Origin: Macrothele yani
Lineage: Eukaryota; Arthropoda; Arachnida; Araneae; Macrothelidae
Length of the DNA: 64,000 nt
Direction of reading: 5' to 3'
NCBI GenBank assembly: GCA_039090855.1
Contig: CM076996.1
Location: forward strand, 43,614,469-43,678,468
Part shown: one piece after another, positions 1 to 11,525 of the stretch
How the letters are laid out: each line of letters begins with the position of its first letter
How positions within the stretch are numbered: position 1 is the first letter of the stretch
Translations under genes and position numbers: made by a program
The notes under the pieces: generated by a model
What the model was told of the DNA's origin: nothing
The model's database searches: none
Seen by the model: only the letters and a program-made list of their open reading frames with translations

Positions 1-513
1 CTTCACCATACACATCACATAACTTTTTATGAGCTTGCACAGCGTTTTTTTCCTTTTCGGAAGTAATACAGCAAAACGTGACGAAAATGTTCCTTTAGAT
101 TGTCCATTTTGAAATCGACGCCAAACAACACTTGCTGACGAAATCGTACACTTTCTGTTCCTAAAACAAGCTTTAACTGTGAGCTATGCCGCCCCGGTGG
201 CGCAGTGGTCTAAGGCGTTGGCCTCTGATCATTCGTCCGTAAGGGGTCCGGGTTCGAATCCCGGTCAGGCATGGATGTTGTGTTTGTCTTACGGCACTGG
301 CTCTCTCCCTTCCCTGGAACCAGTGACCCTAAATTAGGGACGGGCGACTGCTTATAGCCCATTGAGTTGCTCACGGTGGTCGTTAAACCTCCAATAAAAA
401 AAAAAAAAAAAAAAAATAAAGTTACATAATGAACTTGCGGTTTCAAATGACTTTAGTTACATTTCAAGACATGTTTTGTCATCTATGTGTGGAACTTTTT
501 GGCCAACCCAACA
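1..513 (-). pseudogene. mariner transposon remnant, 5' part, cut by window edge and split by a SINE
   Basis: Read on the minus strand, bases 105 down to 1 encode the start of a mariner transposase: a helix-turn-helix opening with a run resembling FRHVLLYYFRKGK and then a CDVYG motif, as in irritans/cecropia-type mariners. A homopolymer near 40-46 shifts the frame. The 5' terminal inverted repeat lies near 487-513, whose minus strand reads GTTGGGTTGGCCAAAAAGTT. A tRNA-derived SINE (188-416) separates the coding start from the terminus. The catalytic part of the transposase would lie left of the window. No TA duplication is clear at the visible end. Family identity is fairly secure; the exact outer boundary is not. 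Confidence 0.65.
188..416 (+). mobile_element. tRNA-derived SINE, family 1, with poly-A tail
   Basis: The copy starts with a tRNA-like head containing an A-box-like GGTGGCGCAGTGGTCTAAGG and a B box GGTTCGAATCCCGG. A ~130-bp unrelated body follows, ending GGTCGTTAAACCTCCAA, then a long A run. The same ~215-bp unit recurs at 6055, 6284, 10079, 45881 and 63214 and in fragments at 9990, 11823 and 42912. This copy is plus-oriented and sits inside the mariner remnant. Confidence 0.9.
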
Positions 514-1627
514 CTTCAACAACACCAACGAAACAACTGTCAGTCCACGAAAGATAACAATTACACAAAAGGAATGCAAAAAATAAACAAATAATTTTTG
601 CCATTCTTAACATTGTCCCATACAAAAAGAATTTTCCCAATGTGGTTCTTCTAGAAGCGAAATATAGTGACCGTTGACGGACAAACCCATAACACGAGCG
701 CGTCAGTTTTGACAGATATATGTACATCGAATCACCTGCTAACAAATGAACTGATACATTTGAGTGCAGATCTCAACCCTTTATGCAATAAGCCTCTCCG
801 GATTTTTTTCAACTGGTCATTCTTAACACTGTCAGCGACTTCCGAAGTGATATATTGGGCAGGGATATTGGAACGCCCCTTCCTCTTCGGCGGCGTATAA
901 GCTTTACATCACTGGTGACAACCGCTATGAATGAGTACTTGGAAAGGATCCCTCTTACAAACGGTACGACTTTCTTTTGATGATCCATCATCCGGCAACA
1001 GCCAAGTTACGTCACCTGCCATTTTCTTCAGCATCCTTTAGTCACGGGAGATTCCGAGCTAGGGATTCTCTCATCAGGATCTCAACAACGTTTTGCTTCT
1101 CCGGGGTCGATGACTAACAGAACGGGAAACAAAACAGCATCCTAGTGACGAACTTATATCCCATGTGACCGTACGAATGCATAGTGCTGGGGATTCAGTA
1201 AAGGCATGCATGCATCTGCGACGAAGACCCCAGACGCGCTCACATCCCCGGCAATACATTGAACTCTAATCACTTTTTGCGTTACTTGCATGACGTCATG
1301 CCTTCGGTCCTCTTGGGTAAAGGTCACTCGGTGATGAAGTGCCTTACTTAAAAGACCCTTTTTATTCCTCGCAACATAGCATGACTTTCTTCATTAGCAC
1401 TTCATGCTAGGTCAAATGGTGCCATATTTATTAAAATAATCAATTACTTAGGGGCAGGGGAAAGATAGAATATTTCTTTCTAGATTTATTAATAATACTC
1501 CATTCCTTTAGAATGGGATAATCACTGTTAAAAATCTGCAACATATTTGATGAAAGTAATGCTTCTCAATAACTACCGCAATATTTTCACTGTAGTTTTT
1601 AAATAGAATAGCGCATTTAAAAACACA
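514..1627. other. unassigned intergenic sequence
   Basis: No coding region, RNA gene or repeat shared with the rest of the window was recognised here. The short open frames lack any motif. Confidence 0.5.
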
Positions 1628-2330
1628 ACAAGTTAGTAAAATCATGCAATGCATTGATTATGATACGCTTTCCAATATACTAGAAATCATTACTCAAGCT
1701 GTTATTCAAGTTATGAGGAAAATGGCTGTGGAATAAATCTCACCCCTGTGCCCTGACCTTTGATCCATTTGGATGATATTCAACAGAACTGGTTCAGTAT
1801 ATCACCGAAATAACATGATAAAGTTTTGTCGCAATCGAAGCAATTTTACGTAAGTTATGATGCATAAGCGCTATGGAATACATCCCGCTCCTGTGTTCTA
1901 ACCTTTCACCCCATTTCGCCCATTTTCAATAGGATTCGTTCCCAGGAAGGTCCCTACAACATACCAACATTTTATCCAAATCGAAACATTTTTACGTAAG
2001 TTATGACTCATAATGGAGATGGAAGTGATTCCGCTCCTATGTCCTGACCTTTGACCCCCATTTCGCCAATTTCCGATAGGGTTTGTTCCCAGGTGGTCCC
2101 TTACCACATACTAAAATTTAATCGAAATCGAACCTTTTTTACGTTAGTAATGACGCATAAGAGCAGTGGAATGGATCCCGCTCTTATGTCCTGACCTTTG
2201 ATCCAATTTGGTTCACTTTCAATAGGGTTCCTTTCCAGGTGTTCCCCTACCACATACTAAAATTTCATCGAAATCGAACGATTTTTACGCAAGTTATCGT
2301 GCGGACGAACATACGCACACAACGCGTGAC
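1628..2330 (+). mobile_element. dispersed element with ~145-bp internal tandem units, copy 1a
   Basis: The 5' end (AACAAGTTAGTAAAATC near 1628) matches the far end of the inverted copy at 39847-40416. About four tandem units of 145-148 bp follow, each with a CCTGACCTTTGACCCC-like core, an AATAGGGTTCGT block and an ACGCAAGTTATGACGCATAA block. The array closes with ATCGTGCGGACGAAC. No protein is encoded. Both termini recur elsewhere, so this is a mobile element with internal minisatellite units rather than simple satellite; the superfamily is not certain. Confidence 0.65.
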
Positions 2331-2654
2331 GTAATGAGGTAGATGGGAATCGCGACCATCTGCTAGCAAGGTGTGACGTCATAAAACTTTAATAGGATCC
2401 ACAAACAACGCGTGACGTAATGAGATAGATGGCATGACCGCGCGCCAATATCTAAAGCGGCGACGCCATGACACCACACTACAAACTTGGTAATTCGGGG
2501 TGGTTATTTAACCCACTAAACAAATTTTCTTGAAGTCGAGATCAAGCTAAATCGATTTCTAGTACCAGAAAACGGTAGGTTAACGACTTTCATCAAAATC
2601 CTCAGAGCCGTTTTCAAAATAAAATTTACATACATACAAGAATTGCTCCTTTAA
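2331..2654. repeat. spacer with a direct repeat of an ACAACGCGTGACGTAATGAG block
   Basis: The block ACAACGCGTGACGTAATGAG followed by a GTAGATGG-like stretch occurs twice, near 2318 and 2405. The rest is not assigned. Confidence 0.5.
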
Positions 2655-3257
2655 GGTGAACGTCAAGTAATTTTGCTTCCTGTACTTCGAATGGAAAAAT
2701 TTCTGTACACATTTTCTTCCCAATTAATGCGTTCCCAAGGATGAAAATTTGAACATCGATTAACATATCTTCATTTTATAACTTGGAATACTTAATATTT
2801 TCTAAAACATAACCATAATTATGCAATCCAACATTTTTTTGTCTATTGACGTTATGAAAATACAGGTCGCGCCATCTTTTTTCTGGACAATTAATGCGTT
2901 CACAAGGATGAACATTTCAACATCGATTAAAATAGCTTCATTTTATAACTTGCAATACTTAATATTTTCTAAAACATAACCATAATTATGCAATCCAACA
3001 TTTGTTTGTCTACTGACGTCATCAAAGTACAGGTCACGCCATCCTTTTTCTGGTTTCAACACCACCAAAAGAAAAGTTATTGATTTTTAATGTAATTATT
3101 GTTATGTTTTAGAAAATATTAAGTATTCCAAGTTGTAATAAAGTTATTTGAATCGGTGTTTAAATTTTCATCCTTGGGAACACATTAATTGTGAAGGAAA
3201 TGTGTACAAAAGTTTTTCCATTGGCAGTATAGTAAGCAAAATTACTTGACGTCCACC
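2655..3257. mobile_element. inverted-repeat (MITE/foldback) element flanked by TTAA
   Basis: The left terminus GGTGAACGTCAAGTAATTTT is mirrored at the right end by AAAATTACTTGACGTCCACC. Similarity continues inward for ~160 bp on both arms. TTAA sits outside both ends (2651-2654, 3258-3261). A second direct copy of the inner arm block lies at 2885-3010. There is no coding capacity. TTAA flanks suggest a piggyBac-type target, but TA within TTAA could equally be a Tc1/mariner-type target. Confidence 0.65.
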
Positions 3258-3261
3258 TTAA

Positions 3262-3906
3262 TAATATGGGATAAGAGCGATGGAATGGATCGCATTCCTA
3301 TGTCCTAACCTTTGACCCCATTTCGTCCACATTCAATAGGGTTCGTCCCCAGGTGGTCCCCTACCACATACTGAAATTTCATCGAAATCAAACCATTTTT
3401 ACGCACGTTATGACGCATTAGGGCAATTGAATGCATCCCGCTCTTATGTCCTAACCTTTGACCCCACTTCACCCATTTTGAATAAGATTCGTCCCCAGGC
3501 GGTCTCCTACCACATACTAAAATTTAATTGCAATCGAACCATATTTACGCAAGTTATGACGCATAAAGGCAATGGAATGATCCCGCTCCTACGTCGTGAC
3601 CTTTGACCCCCATCTGTCCCATTTTCAATAGGGTTCGTCCCCAGGTGGTCCACTACCACATAGTAAACTTTCATTGAAATCGAACCATATTTACGCAAGT
3701 TATGACGCATAAGGACAATGGAAGGATCCCGCTCCTACGTCGTGACCTTTGACCCCATTTGTCCCATTTTCAATAGGGTTCGTCCACATACTAAAATTTC
3801 ATCGAAATTGAACCACTTTACGCCAGTTATCGTGCGGACGGACGGACGGACGGACAAAGCTGGAGCATATACGCTTCTTCAACCTACGGTTGGAAAGCGT
3901 AAAAAA
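3262..3906 (+). mobile_element. dispersed element with ~145-bp tandem units, copy 1b with 3' stem-loop end
   Basis: Four ~145-bp units continue the array of 1628-2330. The end is ATCGTGCGGACGG, a short GGAC run, then a 3' terminal stem-loop (3868-3901, TACGCTT paired with AAGCGTA) and an A run. The same terminal segment opens the inverted copy at 39847, so this is a true element end. Confidence 0.65.
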
Positions 3907-4139
3907 CTAACTTTTTGAAATTATGAAATCTCAAGTCTATTAAAACAACCCCTAAGAAATGCTGTAATATACGACAATGAGCAACTGACAAAACAAGCAA
4001 CTCGCCTGACTGTGCCCTGAGCACTTATTACTTCACTGTGATACTTGCCTTTTTATAAAATACACTACATTAAAGTCCGTCAACAATTACGGGGAAAATA
4101 AGGTATGTAGAATAATTTCTTAATAATCAGGTATTTCCT

Positions 4140-4301
4140 TTTTGTGTGAACTTAGAATTGTGAAGTTGCAAATGTTGACAATGTTAAGTTCATGCGCAGA
4201 AGCACAAACGGTATTTTTCCTTTTCTCTTTCTTTTTCATTTCTTTTACAAATATAAATAAAAAAATACCTGGTTATATTCTGCGAAAGAAATTTAGTTAT
4301 A
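4140..4301 (+). repeat. fragment of a dispersed repeat, second copy at 41030-41195
   Basis: Both segments share AACTTAGAATTG, AGAAGCACAAAC, CTTTTTCATTTCTT and ACATATTCTGCGAAA-type blocks in the same order. The mariner at 4302 inserted into this copy. I could not assign the family. Confidence 0.55.
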
Positions 4302-5579
4302 CGAGGGTTGTACCGAAAGTAATGCAAAAGTGGGAATAACGTTTTTATTAACTTGCAGAGATCGTTCAAATTGCACATGTTGGTAGAGTAACTCTTCCTC
4401 TATAGTAACCCTTCTTCTTCATCGCAGGTAAATAATGGATTCCAAGCAACAGCAACGTGCTGTCATTGATTTTTTGAAGAAGGAAGGGTGCGGGCTGTTT
4501 GACATCCACAGAAGGCTACAGAATGTTTACGGAGATGACACCATTGACAAGAGCAATGTGCACAGATGGATTAAAAAGTTTAAAGGGGAAACCAGCGTTG
4601 AAGACAAAGCACGCAGTGGGAGACCATCACCTGCGACCACTGACACGAATCGTCAGCGAGTGGATGAATTGATTCACGCGGAGAGACAAGTCAGAATCAG
4701 TGAGCTTGCTACACAACTGGACTGTGATCACAATGGCATACAGAAGATGATGGAAAATTTAGAGTATCGGGAAGTGAGTGCAAAGTGGGTACCTTGGCAG
4801 CTGACACCCGATTTGAAGGAGAGAAAAGTGGAAGTCTGCTCTGATCTGCTGGAAGCATTTGAAACCAATAAAGACTCTTTTTTTTTTTTTTCGATCTGGT
4901 GACAGGGGATGAAACGTGAGCGTGTCTTTATGATCCGGAAACGAATCGGTGAAATGGCGTCACACCTCTTCGGCAAGGCCTAAGAAGTTCAAGAGCCAGT
5001 GATAAGCACAGAAAGTCATGGTGACTGTTTTTTGGGATGACAAGGGTGTCATTGTCCTTGATTTCCTGGAACTTGGCCGTACCTTGACCAGCGAGAGATA
5101 CATTGAGGCACTCAAGAAGCTTAGAGAAGCCATAATGAGGAAGAGACCGAACAAGAATCTGAAAAGGATCCACATTCACCATGACAAAACGAGGCACACA
5201 CATCTTTGGCAACAAATCAGGTGACCAGCAAATTAGGCTGGTAGGTGGTCCCCCATTCACCGTACAGCCCAGATCTGGCGCCCTCCGACTTCCACCTGTT
5301 CAGTCCAATGAAGGACAGTCTTCGGGGACAACGATTTGACGACACAAACGAGGTGAAAGTGGCTGCGAAGAAGTGGGCACAACAGTCCATACCTGAATAT
5401 TTTCAAAGAGGGTTCAAGAATTGGGTTCGACGATGGCGCAAATGCATCGGTGATGGGGACTATGTTGAGTAGTACCTTTGTATAGAGATTCACTCTACCA
5501 ATATGCACAATTTCAACGACCTCTGTCAGTTAATAAAAAAGTTATACCCACTTTTGCACTACTTTCAGTACAACCCTCG
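4302..5579 (+). mobile_element. mariner-family DNA transposon with both TIRs and TA target duplication
   Basis: Terminal inverted repeats of ~40 bp begin CGAGGGTTGTACCGAAAGTA at the left and end with the near-perfect reverse complement at the right. TA dinucleotides flank both ends (4300-4301, 5580-5581). The length, 1278 bp, is typical of mariners. It encodes a broken transposase and is presumably non-autonomous. Confidence 0.9.
4435..5472 (+). pseudogene. mariner transposase, frameshifted
   Basis: The first 155 codons are an intact mariner N-terminus: a helix-turn-helix region (VIDFLKKEGC, then NVHRWIKKFK), a second HTH (VRISELATQL) and the WVPWQLTPDLKERKVEVC linker. An expanded T tract at ~4877-4890 breaks the frame. 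Beyond it, another frame carries the first catalytic aspartate (LVTGDET) with the following Trp codon changed to TGA. Further pieces contain the second aspartate (HHDKTRHTH) and the third in SPDLAPSDFHLF. So the DD34D residues are all still visible but spread over several frames. Mariner transposase is a nuclear cut-and-paste enzyme targeting TA. The start at 4435 is the first ATG after the 5' UTR. Confidence 0.88.
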
Positions 5580-5741
5580 TAATAATTTTGAGCAACTGGT
5601 TCTCGATGATGGCATTAGGAAAAAGAACCAGTGTTTGTAGGGGGCATATGCCAAACTAACAATCTTTTCCCCTCACCGCACCTATTAAACAAAAATTAAG
5701 AACATACATAAACATGTGTTATTATTAATCTTTACTTTGAA

Positions 5742-6030
5742 TATCATCATCATTGTCAACCATTATCAATCCACTGCTGGACGAAGGTGTCCCTAAGTTT
5801 CTTCCACAACGGTCATTTTGGAGGGGTTCAGCCATAACTCACCACGCTGGCCAAACGGGTTGGTGAGTGTGGGATAGCATTTCCTCTAATCCCGATGGTA
5901 TAGTTACACCGCTATTGGCGGTCGTCAGAGCTCCATTAGCGGGAAGAAGATGCACCACCAGAAGGCGGGGTTGACATTTGTCAAGGAGAGGCTGTGGTAT
6001 GTTGCGCATCACCTGACCTTACATCCCTTA
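5742..6030 (-). mobile_element. internally deleted RTE derivative (5' UTR joined to 3' terminus)
   Basis: On the minus strand this carries the RTE 5' UTR and start-codon region, also seen upstream of the near-full RTE at 60085-60225. It then jumps directly to the last ~65 bp of the RTE (CCGTTGTGGAAGAAACTT through the terminal GATGATGAT tail). The ~2.9 kb of coding sequence between them is missing. The 5' UTR extends ~70 bp further here than in the copy at 57-60 kb. Confidence 0.75.
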
Positions 6031-6054
6031 CTTTGAATTTAAATCGGGCAAAAG

Positions 6055-6272
6055 ATTCGTTTTGTTTGGATATTTAACGACCATCGTGAGCAACTCATTG
6101 GGATATATATAAACGCTCGCTCGTCCCCAGTTTAAGGCCATTGGTTCCAGGGAACGGAAAGGACCAGTGCCGAAAAAAGCTGGCTATCCGTGCCTCACCC
6201 GAGATTTAGACCCGGACCCATCTCGGACGAACGATTGGTAGCCAGTGCCTCGTACCACTTGGCCACCGGCAC
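6055..6272 (-). mobile_element. SINE family 1, old degenerate copy
   Basis: A diverged copy in order: TTTAACGACCATCGTGAGCA body start, a GGTTCCAGGGAACGG block, an eroded B-box region and GGCCACCGG at the tRNA end. It is followed within 12 bp by a younger copy in the same orientation. Confidence 0.75.
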
Positions 6273-6283
6273 AACTTCTTGGT

Positions 6284-6510
6284 TGTTTTTTTTTAATTTT
6301 TTTATTGAAGGTTTAACGACCACCGTGAGCAACTCAATGGGCTATAAGCAGTCGCCCGTCCCTAATTTAGGGTCACTGGTTCCAGGGAAGGGAGAGAGCC
6401 AGTGCCGTAAGACAGACACAACATCCATGCCTCACCGGGATTCGACCCCGGACCCTTCTCGGACGAATAGTCAAGAGCCAGCGCTTAAACCACGGTGCCA
6501 CCGGGGCGGC
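6284..6510 (-). mobile_element. SINE family 1, full copy
   Basis: The poly-T at the left is the A tail read in reverse. The body is intact (GGTTTAACGACCACCGTGAG and CCCTAATTTAGGG), and the tRNA-like head ends GCCACCGGGGCGGC. Confidence 0.88.
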
Positions 6511-6584
6511 CTTCTTGTTTTCCCTCATATTTTTCTGTTTCATTTCTCAACAGATCTGAAAAATGCTTTTGTACAATGTTCGTT

Positions 6585-6832
6585 TCTCAGGTTCGATCTG
6601 ATGCAGGTATGAACCCTCGAACTACTAAATATCCGCCGTGCATCGGATGGGCACGTTAAGCCGTCGGACCCCGGGTACTGCCCCCCCAGTTATAAATAAG
6701 GGCATCTTCCTCCCCCTTTCTACCCGCTTCAATCTCTTAGTTTCCTACTTCTAAGAGTTGTTTAAGACCTGGGGTCAGACACCCCCTTCCTAAAATCCTC
6801 TACATCTGATCTGTGTTAGCTGACTCGCTCAA
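6585..6832 (+). mobile_element. SINE family 3 copy, head truncated
   Basis: It starts at the B-box region (AGGTTCGATC) and shares GAACCCTCGAAC-, ATATCCGCCGTGC-, CGGATGGGCACGTTAAG- and GTTTAAGACCT-type blocks in order with the complete copy at 52963-53262. Confidence 0.75.
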
Positions 6833-8054
6833 ATATGCGCTTACATGATTTTTACAAATACTCACGGGAAAGGAAAGAATTATTTCCTCCAAGGCTTCAT
6901 TACAGTGGCGGAGAATGGTTACAGCGCCATCTGTTGACACTTTTAGGAATAAAAAAATGATTTAAAAATTACTCTACATATCTTATATTTTCCTGTCATT
7001 ATTGACGGGCTTTCACCTAGTACTAAAATAATGTATTGAACATATACTATTTCAAAACTGTGTCTTGAACATAGGCGTAGCGTGACCAAAAAATTTGGGG
7101 CACGAATATGTGTAATTCGTGCTACCCCCACCAAGGAAAACTGTTGTTTTCCTGGGGGTGGGGGCGGAAGAGTGTAAAGTGGCGTTTTCGGGGGGGGGGG
7201 ATTTCTGGAAAGAGTGTCTCCACTATAAAGTTCTTTATGAGTTCCAACTTGTAAACTGTGTGAGATAAGTAATGTCAATTATCAACTGTAAAAACGTTGT
7301 TACCCAGTGGCGCTTAACCCCTGGGGCATTGCCCCCCACGGGCTCCGTAAGATACAGGATCTTGGTATGAAACATTTTTGTACGATATTTTTTTCTATTT
7401 CTCATGCTAGCACCAAATGCAGCATCAATCTGCTTTAGGAATTCTCCTGATGCAAATCAATGCTTTTTTTTTGTTTTTGACACGCTCAGCTGTCAACTTA
7501 AAGTAAAGACGCTTTCTCTGCCACGCATCACAGAGTAGCATCTACCACCAGTGTGTCCTTATCTATGCCCATGCCTGCCATATGGCCATAAAATAATTAT
7601 CCGTTTCCTGCACTTTCGATTACAACACAATGACAGCAGACAACTTACCGCGCCCAAAGGGAACAGTAGACGTTTCTCCCCCACGGAGCGTGGGAACATT
7701 CTTTTATGTCACTCTGTTACATTAGGACTAAAAAGTGCCAAAAAGTCATGAAACAATTCCATCACCCTAAAGTATCGTTTACTGTTCATCACAAAAGGAA
7801 AACTTCGCGTATGGTGCCTTTTAATTTCTTTTGTTCTACGGGTAATGAAAAGTTTCGGAAGCCTGAACATTTCTTGAGGGGGAATGATATATTAAGATGA
7901 CTTCATCCATACGGGGGATATTTTGCGCAGTGACTCAAGCCATTAAACAGAAAGCGAGATCACTCTGCTTATTTATTCTGAATTCCCTCTGTCATCTGCC
8001 GAGACCGATGAGATGGAATGGAACTTGAAGATGTAGCCACGACATATGTGTCAC
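6833..8054. other. unassigned intergenic sequence
   Basis: No gene recognised. CAGTGGCG-like motifs at 6903 and 7309 resemble hAT termini but have no matching opposite ends. A C/G-rich run at 7140-7200 is low complexity. Confidence 0.45.
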
Positions 8055-8408
8055 GAACACTGAGAAAAACGTTTTGTTAATTCAGCAAAAAAATTGTTGA
8101 ATCAACCAAAACATTTTGTCGATATGCTGTTGAATTTACAAATGTATTTTGCTAAAAATTATTGTTGATTCAACAAAATTTTATTATTATCATGACAGGT
8201 CGATTTTTGGGAATTTGTTTGATCCAACAATATGTATTGTTATCGCGATGAAACGTTTAGTTGAATTAACAAAATCTCGCCAACGAAATAATTTTGTGTT
8301 GCCAACAAAACAATTCCGATGGAGTTTGGCTAAAGCAACAAAATAAATCGACAAAACAGCTCAACAAAACTATTTTGTTGTTTCAAACAAACTTTTTTTT
8401 TCAGTGAA
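8055..8408. mobile_element. AT-rich MITE-like element with CACTGA... termini
   Basis: The segment opens ACACTGAGAAAAACG and closes with TTTTTTTTTCAGTG, a short inverted terminal match. The interior is a string of imperfect CAACAAAAT/TTTTGTTG motifs on both strands. No coding capacity. Assignment to a superfamily is not possible from this. Confidence 0.45.
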
Positions 8409-8546
8409 CTGTTTCTAGGAAAAGTATCCTTGGAAAATTCTAATATTTTGTTTCGTAACATCCATTCGATAAGTACTATGGGTAATAGTTATATTTTAGA
8501 ATATTTGATTTGTGCCTTTCCCTTTACCTTGGTAGACAAAAACGTA

Positions 8547-9720
8547 CACTCAGTAGACAAAAAAACATTAGAGATAGGGGTGATGGGCATCTCCCGCGAA
8601 GAGTAGAACATCCAGAAACCGAAATCAGGCGATAAATCTGCGAACAGCAGGGCTCCCAACAGTGTATCGCAATAGAAACACGTGGGTAAACATGGTGATC
8701 AGAGCGACTTTGATCGTGGAAGCATTGTCGGCGCAAGAAAGATGGGTCATTCTATCGCCCAAGTGTTAAGAACCCTAGGATTCCCGAGGAGAGGACAACC
8801 GTATCAAGGGGGTACCGCAAGTATACGTACCCGCGCTCAGAGAGCAAGAGGTGGCCGATCGCACGCCATTGATGACCGGGGTCGACGTAGATTATTCACG
8901 CTCGTATAAACCTACCGGTTTTGCAAACGGCGGCGCTAATCACATCCAGGGTAAATGTTGGAGACCCCAAGCAGCGTAAGCGAGCGAACGTTACAGCGCA
9001 CGCTGTATACACAGGTCTGCGGGACCTGACGCCCTACTCGTGTGCTACTGTTGACGTCATTGGACATTACGCCTCACCCGGTGCCGGAAACATCAAAACT
9101 GGACCTCTAAATAGTGGCCCCACGTCATGTGGTCAGATAAATTCCGTTTTCAACTGTACCGAGCTGATGGGAGGGTGCGGGTGTGGCGTCGACAGCATGA
9201 AGCAATGACCCCGTTGTGCCAGGTCGGTTCAGTTCAAGGCTAGGTAGTGGCTCTGTGATGGTTTGGGGAGCTTTCTCATGGGACACATGAGGTCCCTCAG
9301 TGGGTCTGGAGAGGTCCTCCAGACCCACTAACACGGCCAGCACGTGCTGGCTGTTCACCTAAACGTTTTCATGGCCTTCTAGCATCCTGCTGCCGATGGT
9401 CTGTTTTAGCAGGACAATGTTCCGCAACCACCCAGGCGTGGCTCGAGGAACACTCGTCTGAGTTTGGAACCATTCAGTGGCCCCCAGTCCCCCCTCCCAT
9501 TTAAACCCTGTGGAAGCTCTCTGGGATGTCGTGGAGCGGGATATCCTATCCATGGATCCTGGGCCGACGTCTCGGGCGGAGTTGTGGACAATACTGCAAC
9601 AGGGATGGTTGGCATTACCTCCTGAAGCTGTCCAGCATCTCGTGTACAGGCTGTTATTCGTGCTAGAGGAAAACCAACACGCTATTAGGAAGGTATCTCT
9701 AATGTTTTGTCCATTCAGCG
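8547..9720 (+). mobile_element. Tc1-like transposon with TIRs and TA duplication, degenerate transposase
   Basis: The left TIR (CACTCAGTAGACAAAAAAAC) is matched at the right end by a reverse complement containing GGACAAAACATTAGAGATA. TA flanks are at 8545-8546 and 9721-9722. Length is 1174 bp. The interior encodes a broken Tc1 transposase: an N-terminal HTH piece near 8682-8909 (GDQSDFDRGSIVGARKMGHS, then IAQVLRTLGFPR), a QDN motif near 9410 with the second catalytic aspartate, and a C-terminal piece (9477-9740) with LNPVEALWDVVERDI carrying the third acidic residue as Glu, as expected for a DD34E enzyme. Multiple frameshifts and stops make it inactive. Confidence 0.85.
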
Positions 9721-9989
9721 TACGTATAAAACAGCTTTAATTGCACAAACAAGATACGTAACATATAGGTGAAGAGTTTTGTAAATTTCAGTCCATGCCC
9801 AGAAAAAAAAAAAAAAAAAAAAGGAAAAGAAAAGGCATTGTACACTAATTTTCTTAAAATTAATAAGAGAATAAATAAAAATATGTTATATTAATCGCTA
9901 TCCAGTAGTAAACTTTTGAACATTTTTGAAGGCCGTTTTCATTCAGTCCTCACGTTTGTGAATAAATATGAACACGTTATGGTCAAAAA

Positions 9990-10316
9990 GATGTTTTGTT
10001 TGTTTAACAACCATTGGAATATATAAGTAGTTGCACGTCTCAAAATTTAGGCCGCTGGTTTTCGGCCCCAGACCCATCTTTTTTTTTTTTTTTTTTTTGA
10101 TTGGAGGTTTAACGACCACCGTGAGCACCTCAATGGGCTATAAGCAGTCGCCCGTCCCTAATTTAGGGTCACTGGTTCCAGGGAAGGAAGAGAGCCAGTG
10201 CCGAAAGACAAACACAACACCCATGCCTCACCGGGATTCGAACCCGGACCCCTTGGACTCATCTTGGACGAACGATTGGTAACCAGCGCCTTGTACCATT
10301 CTGCCACTGGAACGAC
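9990..10316 (-). mobile_element. two adjacent SINE family 1 copies (degenerate partial plus full)
   Basis: 9990-10078 is an eroded partial copy (TTTAACAACCATTGGAATAT). 10079-10316 is a full copy with T-run, intact body, B-box complement GGGATTCGAACCC and a slightly altered tRNA end. The tandem old-plus-young arrangement repeats what is seen at 6055-6510. Confidence 0.8.
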
Positions 10317-10702
10317 TTCTTGTTTTCTTTTATATTTTTCTTAATAACTGTTTCATTTCTCAGTAGGTCTAAAAAACGTTTTCGGCAGAAAATTATAACT
10401 GCTTGATTGTAGAATTCCATTATACTAAAATAATATATACATCCCACACTATTTCAAAAGTGTATGCTGAATACATCAATTTTCGTTTTTAGTAATCTAT
10501 ATCTAATGTTAACTGATAGAAACATCGTATTCCATTAAGTTCTATTTACCATATGCTAACCGTTACCAAAAGATTATTTTGATTACCCCTACAGAAATCA
10601 GAGAATTCTTAGCATGAGCTGATTTTTGTGGCTGGCACGCTTAAGGAACCGAGCATGCCCGTAAATGACACATAGTATACTGAAACTGTGAATACGTATA
10701 TA

Positions 10703-11372
10703 CAGAGGCGTAACTAGATATTTCTGCGCCCGGGGCAAACTACAAAATATTGCGCCCCCATTGCTAATTTAATAATGTATATACACACACTGCCTGACAA
10801 AAGAAAATGAACGTAATGTCCTAATGTTATCTCTATGGAAGAGGAAAAATCAACTTTTACTGTTTGTACAGCTTTCTCCATCTGCTTCAGAGTACGGATC
10901 TTCGATGCTACATCAAACGGACCGAACGCACCTGGCAGTCGTGGCTCGCACAGTCGCAGTAATAATCGAACAGCTCCCAGAGAATCTTCAACAATATGAA
11001 CGACATCCTTATCTTGCAACGTACGCATAGTCAATCCAACTAAAGAAAAACCGCAGATCTCATTGTTGTTAACGAAGGCCATGGTTCGGACGAACCGCTC
11101 CTTCATTTCTGAATGTGAGTAACTAACATCGCTGAGCATTTTGAAGAAGGTATGAACGTTTCAAACTATCAAGGCTATACCTAAATTGACGGAACATATA
11201 AGCAGACTCTGTAAATGAACAAACGACAAAGTACGGCACAAAAAAACTGTATCAGAAACGGGTGCAGAAATTTTAATTCCGATTTTAATCAGATTGTGAG
11301 CAGTGATTTTTGCGCCGTTTCTTGAGCTGCGCCCGGGGCAGCCGCGCCTGCCCCTCCCTAGCCACGCCTCTG
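10703..11372. mobile_element. non-autonomous hAT element with 8-bp target duplication
   Basis: Termini are CAGAGGCGTAACTAG at the left and CTAGCCACGCCTCTG at the right, an imperfect TIR of hAT type. A perfect 8-bp direct repeat CGTATATA flanks it (10695-10702 and 11373-11380). Length 670 bp. The minus-strand open frame inside (10714-11139) shows no hAT transposase motif. A fragment of the same left end occurs at 16504-16572. Confidence 0.85.
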
Positions 11373-11373
11373 C

Positions 11374-11417
<44 letters not shown>

Positions 11418-11475
11418 TTGGGCTCCTTATTTATGCGTGTTTATGTGTGTGAGAGAGAGAGAGAGAGAAAAAGAG
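11373..11475. repeat. microsatellites (TA)n and (GA)n
   Basis: A TA run of about 20 units starts inside the right hAT target duplication and ends near 11413. A GA run lies at about 11451-11467. Confidence 0.9.
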
Positions 11476-11525
11476 AGAAAACCATATGCCCCTACACAAA
11501 AAACTGTAGTTAGGTGCGAATGTCC

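Noticed and set aside
10714..11139. 141-codon minus-strand open frame inside the 670-bp hAT element
   Set aside because: No hAT transposase, BED or dimerisation motif seen; it is most likely chance within a non-autonomous element.
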